Source: a virus. Taken from it: a stretch of DNA of 28,160 nt. Shown one piece after another: positions 7,868 through 14,752 of this stretch. The stretch covers positions 1-28,160 of IMG/VR virus record IMGVR_UViG_3300042350_002138. One strand, written 5' to 3'. Every line of letters starts with the position of its first letter. Position 1 is the stretch's first letter. The translations under genes were made by a program, and so were the position numbers. The notes beneath the pieces were generated by a model. It made no database searches. It saw nothing but the letters and a program-made list of their open reading frames with translations, and was not told the origin of the DNA.

Positions 7868-8193
7868 TTTATATTAATTTTATATGCTTCAAACTTTTGT
7901 TTCATCTGCTCGTTTTGTAACTCCAAATCACGAATATAACTTTGCGATTTATTAAAATATTCTTGGATCAAAAGTAAACGGTTTAATGTTTTCTCAAATC
8001 GCTGTATAACTTTAACGTTTGGTAAATCTTCTTTTTGCTTCGCTATTAAGTTACGTTCAACTTCGATAATAATATCGTTTAGAAAATAACCGCTGTGTTT
8101 GTATTGCGTTTCCATTATCCAACTCATATCAAGCTTTTTCCAGCTGTAATCGATTTCTTGCGTTTCTTTAAGCATTTCTTTTATTGAACTCAT
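7864..8193 (-). CDS. Coiled-coil protein, 109 aa
   Basis: This 109-residue mostly helical protein ends in a coiled-coil region (SYIRDLELQNEQMKQKFEAYK). The middle reads IIEVERNLIAKQKEDLPNVKVIQRFEKTLNRLLLIQEYF. It starts inside the end of the SF3 helicase gene (four-base overlap), suggesting joint production with the helicase. It could be a helicase partner, but I see no motif that says so. Confidence 0.55.
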   Translation of the reverse strand: MSSIKEMLKETQEIDYSWKKLDMSWIMETQYKHSGYFLNDIIIEVERNLIAKQKEDLPNVKVIQRFEKTLNRLLLIQEYFNKSQSYIRDLELQNEQMKQKFEAYKINIK

Positions 8194-9680
8194 AATTTAG
8201 CTTTTTCGTTTAGTTCGTCCCAAATTTCGGGTTTTTCCTTTATTATTTCCTTTTCACGTTTCACAAACATAATATGTTTTATTCCGTTTGGTTCGCTGTT
8301 ATCAACTTCAATCTCAAAGAATTTAACGTACTTATTAAATGCTTGTGTGAATGCTGTTTTACTTTTCAATCCGTACTTTCCTACGTTTGAATTATAGTCG
8401 TTAAATAGCTTCTCGTAATTATACCATTCATTAAATTTAAGTAGTTGCAATTGGTTGTAAAGTTCAATATTAATTTCGGTTTGTAGTTTCTTAATAGGTA
8501 ACGAAATTTTATCGTAATCCATTAACCCATTTTGTAAGTATTTCTTTATACATTGAATCATATAAGAATCAAAACGTTTCCATTCCGCTTCGTCCCAACT
8601 ATCAAATAGCTTGTGTCCAAAATAATGTAAAGGTGTGTACTTTGAATTAAAAAATGTACTTAGTTCAACTTCAAATTTTCTCGCATCGTGTGAACCACCT
8701 GAACCTTTCAAAGTGTAATTTGTAGTTATTAAAATCTTTGGGCTTTCTGAAATAGGAAGTTTAATTGTATCAACTCCTTTGTAAGTTATATCAATTCCCT
8801 CCGTAATTTCACTAAACAAATCTTCAAAAACAAAGTTTTTTCTAACATCATCATAAACTAAAATTTGAGTATCTGTTTTAACGCTTGAATACTTAAACTT
8901 ATCATTTGAATCAAACTTTTTTCCATTAAGCGAATGTACTTTTTTAAGGTGTTTTAGTGCATTCCAAAATACTCCTTTACCGCTTCTTCCGTTTGGTTCG
9001 TCACTAATCATTTCATCGTTTAAAATTATCGCTCTATTATCGCAACCGTTGTTGTAAGAATGAAGTAAGTAACCAATAACTGATTGAAAAGTGTTATAAC
9101 GTGCAACCGCTTGTTTGTAGTTTTCAATTTCCTTTGCACTTGCATTTTCTTGAAGTTTAAACCCTCCAGATATTAACCAAATAAAAGTACGATATTCGCT
9201 TTTATGGTGGTCGCACTCTGAATATTCTCGGTCAATAATTTGATCCTTCCAAACATTAAGATTGTATTCTTTGTAATCTTTTAAAACTACATCTTTTTTA
9301 GTTACTTCTAAAACTCCATTTTTATAAAATAAGTAGCAGGTTTCTGCATTATCTCTCAAAATGTTTATTTCTTCAGTTTGAAGCATTGACAAATAATCCC
9401 TTTTAAAAAGGCTTGTTTTACTTGTAACTAAATTAAACACAGTCCTTTCAAAATTATGTTCCAGAATGAAATCCATTACAAAATCTTTAATATCGTATTC
9501 ATCAACTATGTTTAAAAAAATACCATTTTTACGAATAAGATTAAAAGTGCTTTGAGGGTTTGGTTTTGATTTTATAAAGTTGTTTCCTTCTAAAAATAAC
9601 TTGAAATTAAAGTTATCAATTGCAATCTTTCCATCTTTGGAAGTATCCCAAAAGGTCATTAAAGTTGTTGCTTCATTCAT
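8190..9680 (-). CDS. SF3-type replicative helicase (D5 / P4-alpha-like)
   Basis: This 496-residue protein has a superfamily 3 ATPase core. Walker A is PNGRSGKGVFWNAL (GRSGKG at 231-236), Walker B is QILVYDDV (272-279), and motif C is KILITTN (315-321), followed by GSHDARKFEVEL with the sensor Arg. In phages such proteins form hexameric helicases that open the origin and drive the fork; the N-terminal 200 residues would be the place for a primase-related domain. I do not see primase catalytic residues, so priming may come from the host. The gene follows a structured leader RNA with its own promoter (9697-9791), a likely control point for replication. Confidence 0.85.
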   Translation of the reverse strand: MNEATTLMTFWDTSKDGKIAIDNFNFKLFLEGNNFIKSKPNPQSTFNLIRKNGIFLNIVDEYDIKDFVMDFILEHNFERTVFNLVTSKTSLFKRDYLSMLQTEEINILRDNAETCYLFYKNGVLEVTKKDVVLKDYKEYNLNVWKDQIIDREYSECDHHKSEYRTFIWLISGGFKLQENASAKEIENYKQAVARYNTFQSVIGYLLHSYNNGCDNRAIILNDEMISDEPNGRSGKGVFWNALKHLKKVHSLNGKKFDSNDKFKYSSVKTDTQILVYDDVRKNFVFEDLFSEITEGIDITYKGVDTIKLPISESPKILITTNYTLKGSGGSHDARKFEVELSTFFNSKYTPLHYFGHKLFDSWDEAEWKRFDSYMIQCIKKYLQNGLMDYDKISLPIKKLQTEINIELYNQLQLLKFNEWYNYEKLFNDYNSNVGKYGLKSKTAFTQAFNKYVKFFEIEVDNSEPNGIKHIMFVKREKEIIKEKPEIWDELNEKAKL

Positions 9681-9696
9681 ATAAATTTTATTAGAT

Positions 9697-9778
9697 AAAA
9701 AAACCCCGCTAACTTTCGGAGGGCAGTCCTACTCGTCAACGAGGTTTGTACTAATTTCTTTAAGTTCCTGCCCGAACT
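9697..9778 (-). ncRNA. Structured leader/small RNA before the helicase, with kissing loops
   Basis: The predicted RNA starts about six bases after the TAnnTTTG box. Hairpin 1 (9778-9763) is AGUUC-GGGCAG-GAACU. The second, long hairpin has an 8-bp outer stem (9747-9740 with 9708-9701), followed by seven U. Inside it GGA-CUGCCC-UCC (9729-9718) presents a loop exactly complementary to the loop of hairpin 1 (6 of 6). A third possibility, CUCG-UUGA-CGAG (9743-9732), would use the left arm of the terminator stem and so compete with it. The helicase ATG is only 17 nt past the U tract. It is either an attenuator or a self-contained small RNA. Confidence 0.65.
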
Positions 9779-9783
9779 GTTTA

Positions 9784-9791
9784 CAAATATA
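9784..9791 (-). promoter_or_regulatory. Bacteroidota -7 promoter box (TATATTTG)
   Basis: TATATTTG lies just after the stop of the nuclease-like gene and five bases before hairpin 1 of the leader RNA. It matches the TAnnTTTG -7 consensus of Bacteroidota. I see no clear TTG at -33, so the call rests on the -7 box and its placement. Confidence 0.55.
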
Positions 9792-9798
9792 AAAATAA

Positions 9799-10269
9799 TT
9801 AATTAAGTTGGTTTATAATTGCGTTGTTTTCTTTTAAAAAGTTAAAAGTATAACATTTGAATTTAGTACCATCATAATTTTCTCTTTCAATTCCGTTGTC
9901 TTTTAATTTAGTTCTAATTTTGTCAATATCAAATAAAATGTATTTTATTATTGTTTCTTCATTTTCAGATAAAACTCCATAAAAATAAATTTGTCCTTTA
10001 CCATCAATTAATTTATCAATTTCAGTTAATCCACCATTTTTAGCTTTACTTCTAATTGTAATATCGTTATAATTTCTATATTTAAAAGACCTTATTCTAA
10101 CTGATATTTGAATATCCGCACTAAAATATAAATCAAAAGATAATTTAGTGTCTTCAACTTCCGAGCTTTCATTAACAACAAAACAATTTTTAGGTAAATT
10201 GCTTATGTTTTTATAAACAATCTTTTTAATATCATTGATAAATTTACGTTCTAATTCCCTAATTTCCAT
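9799..10269 (-). CDS. Nuclease-like protein paired with the methyltransferase, 156 aa
   Basis: This 156-residue protein has the run KLSFDLYFSADIQISVRIRSFKYRNYNDITIRSKAKNGG-type core (about residues 42-80), then TEIDKLIDGKGQIYFYG and IIKYILFDIDKIR. The pattern 'D-strand ... (V)RIR... TIRSK ... E.dKi.dG.gd..fYG' is one I know from phage proteins related to the PD-(D/E)XK nuclease fold, usually encoded near DNA methylases. Here a classical E-x-K triad is not plainly present, so activity is unsure. The start lies inside the end of the ParB-methyltransferase gene (11-base overlap). Whether it cuts DNA, or marks DNA with its partner, is inference. Confidence 0.5.
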   Translation of the reverse strand: MEIRELERKFINDIKKIVYKNISNLPKNCFVVNESSEVEDTKLSFDLYFSADIQISVRIRSFKYRNYNDITIRSKAKNGGLTEIDKLIDGKGQIYFYGVLSENEETIIKYILFDIDKIRTKLKDNGIERENYDGTKFKCYTFNFLKENNAIINQLN

Positions 10270-11614
10270 TTATGTAATTATTTGCTATGTTAAACATTTC
10301 TTTATCTAATTCAATTCCTAAACATTTTGCTTTTAATTCTTGACAAACTTTAATTGTGCTTCCAGAACCCATAAAAGGATCAACGATAAAATCTCCCTCA
10401 TTAAAAGACACTTCTAAAATTTCCTTTATTAATTCGTTTGGTTTTTGTGTTGGGTGTATCATTTTTGAAGTGTGTAATCTTGAAACACTAATCAAATTAC
10501 CACGTCTGTTGTTAATTAACTTTTTACCTTTTACACAGTAAATAATTATTTCAGTTTGGTTTCCCCAATCGTTATCTAAATCCCCACTTCCTTTATTTCC
10601 TTTATCCCAAACAATAGGTGTTTTTATAGTGAAATACTTACTTATAATTGCTTCAAATTTACTAAACACAGACCAGCTACAAAAGAAATATAAATGAGAG
10701 TTTACTGCTGTTTTTCTTTGTAATATTTCACAAGTTTTATCTAATAAATCAAAGGCTTCATCTTTACCATCGTTAAGTAATCCACGTTTTGTTATTGCAT
10801 TTTCATCTGTTGAACGATTAGAAACATAATCAATTCCATACGGAGGATCGGTTAAAACTATATCAATACAACCATCTTCTAAGGTTTCTAATATTTCTAA
10901 ACTATTTCCTTGTTTTATACTTTCGTTTATTTTAGTTTCAATTCTTGCTTCTAAAACCTTTTCTTTGTATTCCGCTTTCTTTTCTTCTTTCTTTATTTCT
11001 TGTATTATAATTTCAACTGGCTTGCTTTCAACTTTTAAAGCATCAATAACTTTTGCCCTTGTTTCTGTTGTTTGTTTAATTAAAATATCACCGTAGCTTT
11101 TAGGCGCATCAATAGTTTTTAATACTTCGGCTTCTTCTTCCGTTATTTCAATACCACGTTTAACGGATTGTTCAATAGTACGTTTTGATTGATTTGTTAA
11201 ATTTGCTGTTGTTTTGCTAAACGCAAAGTTTTCGTTTAGCACATCTTTTGTATGTTGATTTACAGCACCTTTTTTAGTGTCAGGATACAATTCTAAATAA
11301 ATAATTTTGCGCCTTGCTATTTGCTTATCCGCATCCGTCCAGTGCAATTCATTACGCACTAAATTTTCATCAATTTCAGCAAGTTCAGCAAGTAAATTAT
11401 TCAAGTCTAAAACGCTTACTTCTATTTCGTCTTTACCAAGTAATTTAAACGCTTCTAAACGGTGGTTTCCTGCAATTAAAACGTTGTTACTATTAACCGT
11501 AATTGGGTTTATTAAACCTAATTGTTTAATACTTTCAGCAAGTTCTTTAACTTTCGATTCATCTACTTTTCTACGGTTGTCGTTTAAAACAATTTCACTA
11601 ATTTTTTTTATCAT
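10259..11614 (-). CDS. ParB-domain / N6-adenine DNA methyltransferase fusion
   Basis: This 451-residue fusion starts with a ParB/Srx-like N-terminal domain (residues 1-100: DESKVKELAESIKQLGLINPI, then LIAGNHRLEAFKLLG with the GNHR nucleotide-binding box). A helical linker with an HTH-like section follows. The C-terminal half is a DNA methyltransferase: catalytic DPPYGIDY at 256-263 (motif IV) precedes the SAM-binding DPFMGSGST at 412-420 (motif I), which is the beta-class order; PTQKP is also present. DPPY predicts methylation of adenine N6. The likely roles are protection of phage DNA from host restriction, or marking the origin. It is the first gene after the repeat-rich gap and its leader RNA. 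Confidence 0.85.
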   Translation of the reverse strand: MIKKISEIVLNDNRRKVDESKVKELAESIKQLGLINPITVNSNNVLIAGNHRLEAFKLLGKDEIEVSVLDLNNLLAELAEIDENLVRNELHWTDADKQIARRKIIYLELYPDTKKGAVNQHTKDVLNENFAFSKTTANLTNQSKRTIEQSVKRGIEITEEEAEVLKTIDAPKSYGDILIKQTTETRAKVIDALKVESKPVEIIIQEIKKEEKKAEYKEKVLEARIETKINESIKQGNSLEILETLEDGCIDIVLTDPPYGIDYVSNRSTDENAITKRGLLNDGKDEAFDLLDKTCEILQRKTAVNSHLYFFCSWSVFSKFEAIISKYFTIKTPIVWDKGNKGSGDLDNDWGNQTEIIIYCVKGKKLINNRRGNLISVSRLHTSKMIHPTQKPNELIKEILEVSFNEGDFIVDPFMGSGSTIKVCQELKAKCLGIELDKEMFNIANNYINGN

Positions 11615-11629
11615 AATTTTTCTTTAAAT

Positions 11630-11719
11630 AAAAAAACCCTTATTAAATCCACTGCATCTCACTTCAGTTTCATTAACAAGGGCAATAATTCCTTTCGGTT
11701 TATAGTGTGAGATGAACCG
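11630..11719 (-). ncRNA. Structured leader/small RNA before the ParB-methyltransferase
   Basis: The predicted RNA begins four bases after a TATATTTG box. Hairpin 1 is CGGUU...AACCG (11719-11715 with 11700-11696), whose 14-nt loop carries CAUCUCAC. The terminator-type hairpin is CCCUUGUUAA with UUAAUAAGGG (11682-11673 with 11646-11637, one G-U), followed by seven U. Inside it, ACUG...CAGU closes a loop with GUGAGAUG (11662-11655), the exact complement of CAUCUCAC (8 of 8). The methyltransferase ATG is 15 nt past the U tract. The layout is the same as before the helicase, though the base sequences differ. Confidence 0.7.
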
Positions 11720-11723
11720 TTCA

Positions 11724-11731
11724 CAAATATA
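11724..11731 (-). promoter_or_regulatory. Bacteroidota -7 promoter box (TATATTTG)
   Basis: TATATTTG lies four bases before hairpin 1 of the structured RNA and downstream of the repeat-rich gap. It matches TAnnTTTG; the -33 region is AT-rich, without a clear TTG. It probably drives the leader RNA and the replication genes. Confidence 0.55.
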
Positions 11732-11780
11732 CAAATAATTCTTTAATTAAAAACTTTCCTTAAACTTTACCAAAACTTTT

Positions 11781-12022
11781 AAAAAGTCGGGAAGCATTTT
11801 ATTAGTATTTATAAGGGTTTCAGCTACATTTCCCCACTTTCTTACTTTTTTTTCAGAATTATTATTTTTTTATTTCTAAAGCCGTATCGAATAGGAATTT
11901 ATAAAAAAGTCGGGAAAAGTAAGGAAATTTGGCTGTATCCTTTATTGTGTATAGGTTTTAGTTTCCCCACTTTTAGAAAGTTTATAGAAAGTTTTTGTTT
12001 TTTAAGGTTAAAAAGTCGGGAA
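11781..12022 (-). repeat. Five-copy repeat in gene-free region; candidate origin
   Basis: The gene-free stretch 11732-12078 holds five copies of AAAGT(C/G)GGGAA. Three face the plus direction (cores in 11781-11793, 11904-11916, 12010-12022, each written AAAAAGTCGGGAA). Two are inverted, as TTTCCCCACTTT (11829-11840 and 11962-11973). The orientations alternate, and an AT-rich, T-run-rich segment (11840-11877) lies between. Such iterons beside SF3 helicase, ERF and SSB genes fit a replication origin. They could also be operators for a regulator. Confidence 0.6.
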
Positions 12023-12030
12023 ATACGCAT

Positions 12031-12061
12031 AAAAAAACCCCTACAACTAAATGCAGGGGTT
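12031..12061 (-). terminator. Rho-independent terminator
   Basis: The RNA hairpin ACCCCUGCA-UUUAGU-UGUAGGGGU (one G-U pair) is followed by seven U. It lies 18 nt after the stop of the 156-residue gene at 12079 and ends the SSB/ERF transcription unit before the repeat-bearing gap. Confidence 0.85.
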
Positions 12062-12078
12062 AATTAATTTGGATCGTG

Positions 12079-12549
12079 TTACTTGAATTTAACCATCAAA
12101 CTATCTTTATTGTAGCTAATTGATACTTTCGGAACTTCAACACCTTCGTCATCGTAAATGGTGGATTTCTGGGCTACCTTTAAAAGTTCCTCACGTGCTT
12201 TCAGTTGCGTTTGCAAGTTGCTATAAAGTAAATCCTCTGAATAGTTTAGTTTCTTCGCACCGTCTTTGCGTGTGAATTCCACGTTGCCGAAAGTAAAAGT
12301 TTTAGCTGTGTACTTATCTGCTTCGTCTCTTGCTAATTCGTCAATCTTTACCTTTGCTTCCTTGAATAGCTTTTCAAGTTTGTTGAAAGACGCAAACGCA
12401 TCTAAGGGGTTTACAACTCCATTTTCAACAGCTTCTACTATTGCGTTAATACCTTGCGTTGTTTTCTCAATAACGTTCTTCGGTTGCGCTGTTTCGTAAT
12501 CGTGTTGTTTTGCTTGTTGGTCAATATCGACCTGTTCTAAGTGTTCCAT
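12079..12549 (-). CDS. Protein of unknown function downstream of ERF, 156 aa
   Basis: This 156-residue acidic, mostly helical protein begins MEHLEQVDIDQQAKQHDYETAQ. It contains KLEKLFKEAKVKIDELARDEADKY and FGNVEFTRKDGAKKLNYSEDL, then ends with strands PKVSISYNKDSLMVKFK. The 'e...D.y..kt...g..ve.r.g.kk.ys.d' pattern is familiar to me from proteins encoded near recombination genes in Bacteroidota phages, without known function. It is the last gene of the SSB/ERF unit, followed by a strong terminator. A role in recombination is an inference from position. Confidence 0.55.
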   Translation of the reverse strand: MEHLEQVDIDQQAKQHDYETAQPKNVIEKTTQGINAIVEAVENGVVNPLDAFASFNKLEKLFKEAKVKIDELARDEADKYTAKTFTFGNVEFTRKDGAKKLNYSEDLLYSNLQTQLKAREELLKVAQKSTIYDDEGVEVPKVSISYNKDSLMVKFK

Positions 12550-12550
12550 A

Positions 12551-12646
12551 TTATTGTTTGTTTTTCGCTCGTAAATAATTCAAATATAATTCAATGTTAA
12601 AGTGTCCTCGATTGTTCCAGTAACTTTCAATGTCTGCTAAATTCAT
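12551..12646 (-). CDS. Mini-protein, 31 aa
   Basis: The frame from ATG 12646 encodes MNLADIESYWNNRGHFNIEL and a basic tail (YLNYLRAKNKQ). Its ATG overlaps the ERF stop (ATGA), and its stop is just two bases before the next ATG, an exact fit in the gene chain. The sequence is short, so the call depends on context. No function is recognised. Confidence 0.4.
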   Translation of the reverse strand: MNLADIESYWNNRGHFNIELYLNYLRAKNKQ

Positions 12647-13158
12647 TTCTTAATGTTTAAAAGTTCGATTGATTGTGTTCCGGTAAATATAAATTTCTCT
12701 TTCGCTTGTTCAATTGTACGTTTACCGTCAATGATTGCTTGTTTAATAGCTTCAAACGTTTTAGCATCGCATTCAATCTTTTGAACTTTAACGGGTTGCG
12801 AAGCGTGTTGACCGTCGTCGTCAATCGCTTGTAAGGTCATTAAACTACTCAAAGTATATCTTCGATAGTAAGTAATTGCTGAACCCATTTGTTGGGGACT
12901 TATTCCGTTTGGTAAATCAATTCCACTTTCTACAAATGTTGCATCTTCAACATTTGTTATTACCGTGAATACCTTACCGTCTTTAATTGGCTGTAACAGT
13001 AATAAACCCTTTTCAAGTAGTATCGGTTCAACTGCTTCAATCAATGCGTTTAAATCGGCATACGTGTTTTTAAAGTGTGGATTCTTAGCATTCTTTGCTA
13101 CTTTTCCGATTTCTAGTTTTGCCTCGTGTAATTTCTGATAAATGTTTTTTGTTTCCAT
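12643..13158 (-). CDS. erf: ERF-family single-strand annealing recombinase
   Basis: This 171-residue protein has the ERF signature. It starts with MQ-type helix NIYQKLHEAKLEIGKVAKNAKN, then YADLNALIEAVEPILLEKGL (the 'Y..l..v...v.p.l...gl' motif), and QMGSAITYYRRYTLSSLMTL near residues 91-110 (the 'GSaiTYaRRYaL...l.l' core), then DDDGQHAS. ERF proteins anneal single strands during phage recombination and genome circularisation. The start at 13158 follows a TAAATTTG box closely. The length is somewhat below the usual 200. A DUF3127 SSB precedes it, the usual partner arrangement. Confidence 0.85.
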   Translation of the reverse strand: METKNIYQKLHEAKLEIGKVAKNAKNPHFKNTYADLNALIEAVEPILLEKGLLLLQPIKDGKVFTVITNVEDATFVESGIDLPNGISPQQMGSAITYYRRYTLSSLMTLQAIDDDGQHASQPVKVQKIECDAKTFEAIKQAIIDGKRTIEQAKEKFIFTGTQSIELLNIKK

Positions 13159-13170
13159 AATTGTTTTTTA

Positions 13171-13178
13171 CAAATTTA
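13171..13178 (-). promoter_or_regulatory. Candidate -7 promoter box (TAAATTTG)
   Basis: TAAATTTG lies 12 bases before the ERF ATG and follows a hairpin at 13221-13188. A TTG is 16 nt upstream, a bit close for the -33 box, so this promoter is only plausible. Confidence 0.35.
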
Positions 13179-13187
13179 AAGTTAAAG

Positions 13188-13221
13188 AACCGCTCAAAAC
13201 TTGGTTATGTGATGAACGGTT
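13188..13221 (-). terminator. Intergenic hairpin between SSB and ERF genes
   Basis: The RNA arms AACCGUUC and GAGCGGUU form eight pairs (one G-U) around an 18-nt loop. The tail is only UCUUUAACUUU, so it would be a weak terminator or processing site. It separates the SSB gene from ERF, which also has its own promoter-like box. Confidence 0.4.
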
Positions 13222-13239
13222 TAAATTAATGATAAGTGG

Positions 13240-13590
13240 TTACCAAGGTAAGTCCGACTCTTCTTCGTGTGCTGGTGTCGTTGGTGCTTTGTCCTGGATA
13301 CTTTCACCGCTTCCGTCTAATCTTTCAAGTCGCCACGCTTCAAGCGTATTGAAATACTTTACTTCGCCTTGTGGGGACGTCCATTCACGCCCTCGAAGAT
13401 TGAAGCTAACTTCTAACTTGTTACCTACTTTAAAAGCGTCCAATAGATTGCATTTGTCTTGTGTTAATTGAAACATTACTAACTGCGGATATTGATCCGT
13501 TGTTTCGATTACGAATTCCCTCTTTGAGAATTTCTCGCTAATTACTTGCGTTTGGTTTGCTACCTTGAGCGTTCCGTTAATTTTAAACAT
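13240..13590 (-). CDS. DUF3127-type single-stranded DNA-binding protein
   Basis: This 116-residue OB-fold-type protein begins MFKINGTLKVANQTQVISEKFSKREFVIET. It continues with YPQLVMFQLTQDKCNLLDAFKVGNKLEVSFNLRGREW (residues 34-70) and YFNTLEAWRLERL. The 'q.vsekFkkREfV.et....p....fel...kc..ld....G....V.FnlrGREW' pattern is the DUF3127 family, which replaces classical SSB in many Bacteroidota phages. The C-terminus ESDLPW is an acidic tip ending in a hydrophobic residue, like the SSB tail that recruits partners. It lies directly upstream of ERF. Confidence 0.8.
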   Translation of the reverse strand: MFKINGTLKVANQTQVISEKFSKREFVIETTDQYPQLVMFQLTQDKCNLLDAFKVGNKLEVSFNLRGREWTSPQGEVKYFNTLEAWRLERLDGSGESIQDKAPTTPAHEEESDLPW

Positions 13591-13600
13591 ATATTTGTTT

Positions 13601-14206
13601 TTATTTGATTACTTGTTTTGATTTAAATAAAATTCTTTGCTGTTTATATCTGCAATTGTTACAAACTCGAATACCTTTTTGAAACTTATTTTTCAACTTT
13701 ACTTCATTACATTTACTGCATTGTTTAGTAGTTGATGTTTGCTTTTTGATTAATATTAAATCGTGTTGTTCTTTTAGTTTTGTAAAGTTTTTGTATGTTG
13801 ATTTTATTGCTTTTTCGCTTTCTAACATATCCAACAACTTTGATTTTTTCCAAGTGGTTAAAACTAAATTATCAATTCTATTATCTAAGGTATCTTTATT
13901 TATATGAGCAACGCATTTAGATTTGTCACCGTGTAACTCAGGATAAAAAGAAAAGAATACATTGCTTTGCATACTTATTGATTTTCCTGCATAAGCTGTT
14001 AAAACAATAGTTCCACCAACTTTATTAAAACTTTGCTTTATAATTTTACCTTTTATAAAAGTTTCAGAACCCCAACGATTTATAATAAATCTATCAAGCG
14101 ATTTTAACCTGCCTAAATTAGAAACTTCATAATTTTCATTTCCAAAAAATGGCACCCAAATTTCTCCTTCAATATCTTCTAAAGATAAATTCTCAAAGTG
14201 TTTCAT
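13601..14206 (-). CDS. Free-standing HNH homing endonuclease with NUMOD4 domain
   Basis: This 201-residue protein has an N-terminal NUMOD4 motif: EIWVPFFGNENYEVSNLGRLKS (residues 15-36; 'eeWkpi.g.e.YeVSnlGrvrs'). The HNH core is HINKDTLDNRIDNL (101-114), with H101, N109 and N113. A C-terminal zinc-ribbon-type part follows: CSKCNEVKLKNKF (C163, C166) and VCNNCR (C182, C185). Such proteins cut a specific site in intron- or gene-free relatives, so the gene spreads. It sits between a small gene and the SSB gene with only 10 bases to the SSB ATG, as an inserted mobile gene would. Confidence 0.8.
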   Translation of the reverse strand: MKHFENLSLEDIEGEIWVPFFGNENYEVSNLGRLKSLDRFIINRWGSETFIKGKIIKQSFNKVGGTIVLTAYAGKSISMQSNVFFSFYPELHGDKSKCVAHINKDTLDNRIDNLVLTTWKKSKLLDMLESEKAIKSTYKNFTKLKEQHDLILIKKQTSTTKQCSKCNEVKLKNKFQKGIRVCNNCRYKQQRILFKSKQVIK

Positions 14207-14439
14207 TCCGCTACAAATTCAGTTTTTAACCATTGTAAAAACGCTCGTTGAATGTTGACTTGTTGGCTTTGCGCTTCAAGTTGTGCGTCTGCAATTATAA
14301 TATTATCAACTTTTCGGACTTCTTCGATAAACTTGTTACCTCTAACTTTTACCATTCTGAATAGTGGTATATCTTCCATTAGGTCGGCTATTACGGGCAA
14401 TATTCCAACTACTGCGAGGATTTTCTGTTCTTGTGTCAT
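14203..14439 (-). CDS. Small protein of unknown function, 78 aa
   Basis: This 78-residue protein begins MTQEQKILAVVGILPVIADLMEDIPLFRMVKVRGNKFIEEVRKVDNIIIADAQ. It has a hydrophobic segment near the N-terminus that could be a buried helix, and a long helical C-terminus. The ATG overlaps the stop of the 40-residue membrane protein upstream (ATGA), and its end overlaps the start of the HNH gene. I do not recognise a family. Coupling suggests it belongs to the early gene block. Confidence 0.55.
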   Translation of the reverse strand: MTQEQKILAVVGILPVIADLMEDIPLFRMVKVRGNKFIEEVRKVDNIIIADAQLEAQSQQVNIQRAFLQWLKTEFVAE

Positions 14440-14558
14440 TTTTTAAGGTATTGAATAACTAAATCAGGGTTTGAAATAGCTGTGATTAGTAAAACAATAG
14501 CAATTGCAATTAATACAATTGGGTCTTTTAAAAATGCGATGCGTGGGTCTAATTTCAT
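14436..14558 (-). CDS. Small membrane protein, 40 aa
   Basis: The frame from ATG 14558 encodes MKLDPRIAFLKDP, then the hydrophobic stretch IVLIAIAIVLLITAI and NPDLVIQYLKK. That is one transmembrane helix with short polar ends. It overlaps the stop of the previous gene and the start of the next in ATGA style, so it fills the gap exactly. Small membrane proteins in phage early regions often modulate host envelope functions, but nothing specific is visible. Confidence 0.55.
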   Translation of the reverse strand: MKLDPRIAFLKDPIVLIAIAIVLLITAISNPDLVIQYLKK

Positions 14559-14752
14559 ATAAATTCGATTTTAAAAGCTGTGGTTAATTTTTCAATAATT
14601 TGATTGTAGTTTAATTGACGGCTCAATCTAAGTGTATTTGATGTGTTGGAAAATACAAAGAATTGACCGTCTTTTTGCACGTTAATACCGTTCAGATTGC
14701 ATTGTCCAAAGATTGAATCAATTGGATATTTTCGAGTGTCTATTGTTATCAT
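14555..14752 (-). CDS. Small protein of unknown function, 65 aa
   Basis: This 65-residue protein (MITIDTRKYPIDSIFGQCNLNGINVQKDGQFFVFSNTSNTLRLSRQLNYNQIIEKL) alternates strands and ends in a helix. It has no membrane segment and one cysteine. It is in the overlapping chain (starts in the stop of the 44-residue gene). No family is recognised. Confidence 0.5.
   Translation of the reverse strand: MITIDTRKYPIDSIFGQCNLNGINVQKDGQFFVFSNTSNTLRLSRQLNYNQIIEKLTTAFKIEFI

Noticed and set aside
12581-12588. TATATTTG match as a promoter for the 156-residue gene at 12079
   Set aside because: It is inside the 31-codon frame with no TTG at the right spacing; AT-rich coding sequence gives such matches by chance.
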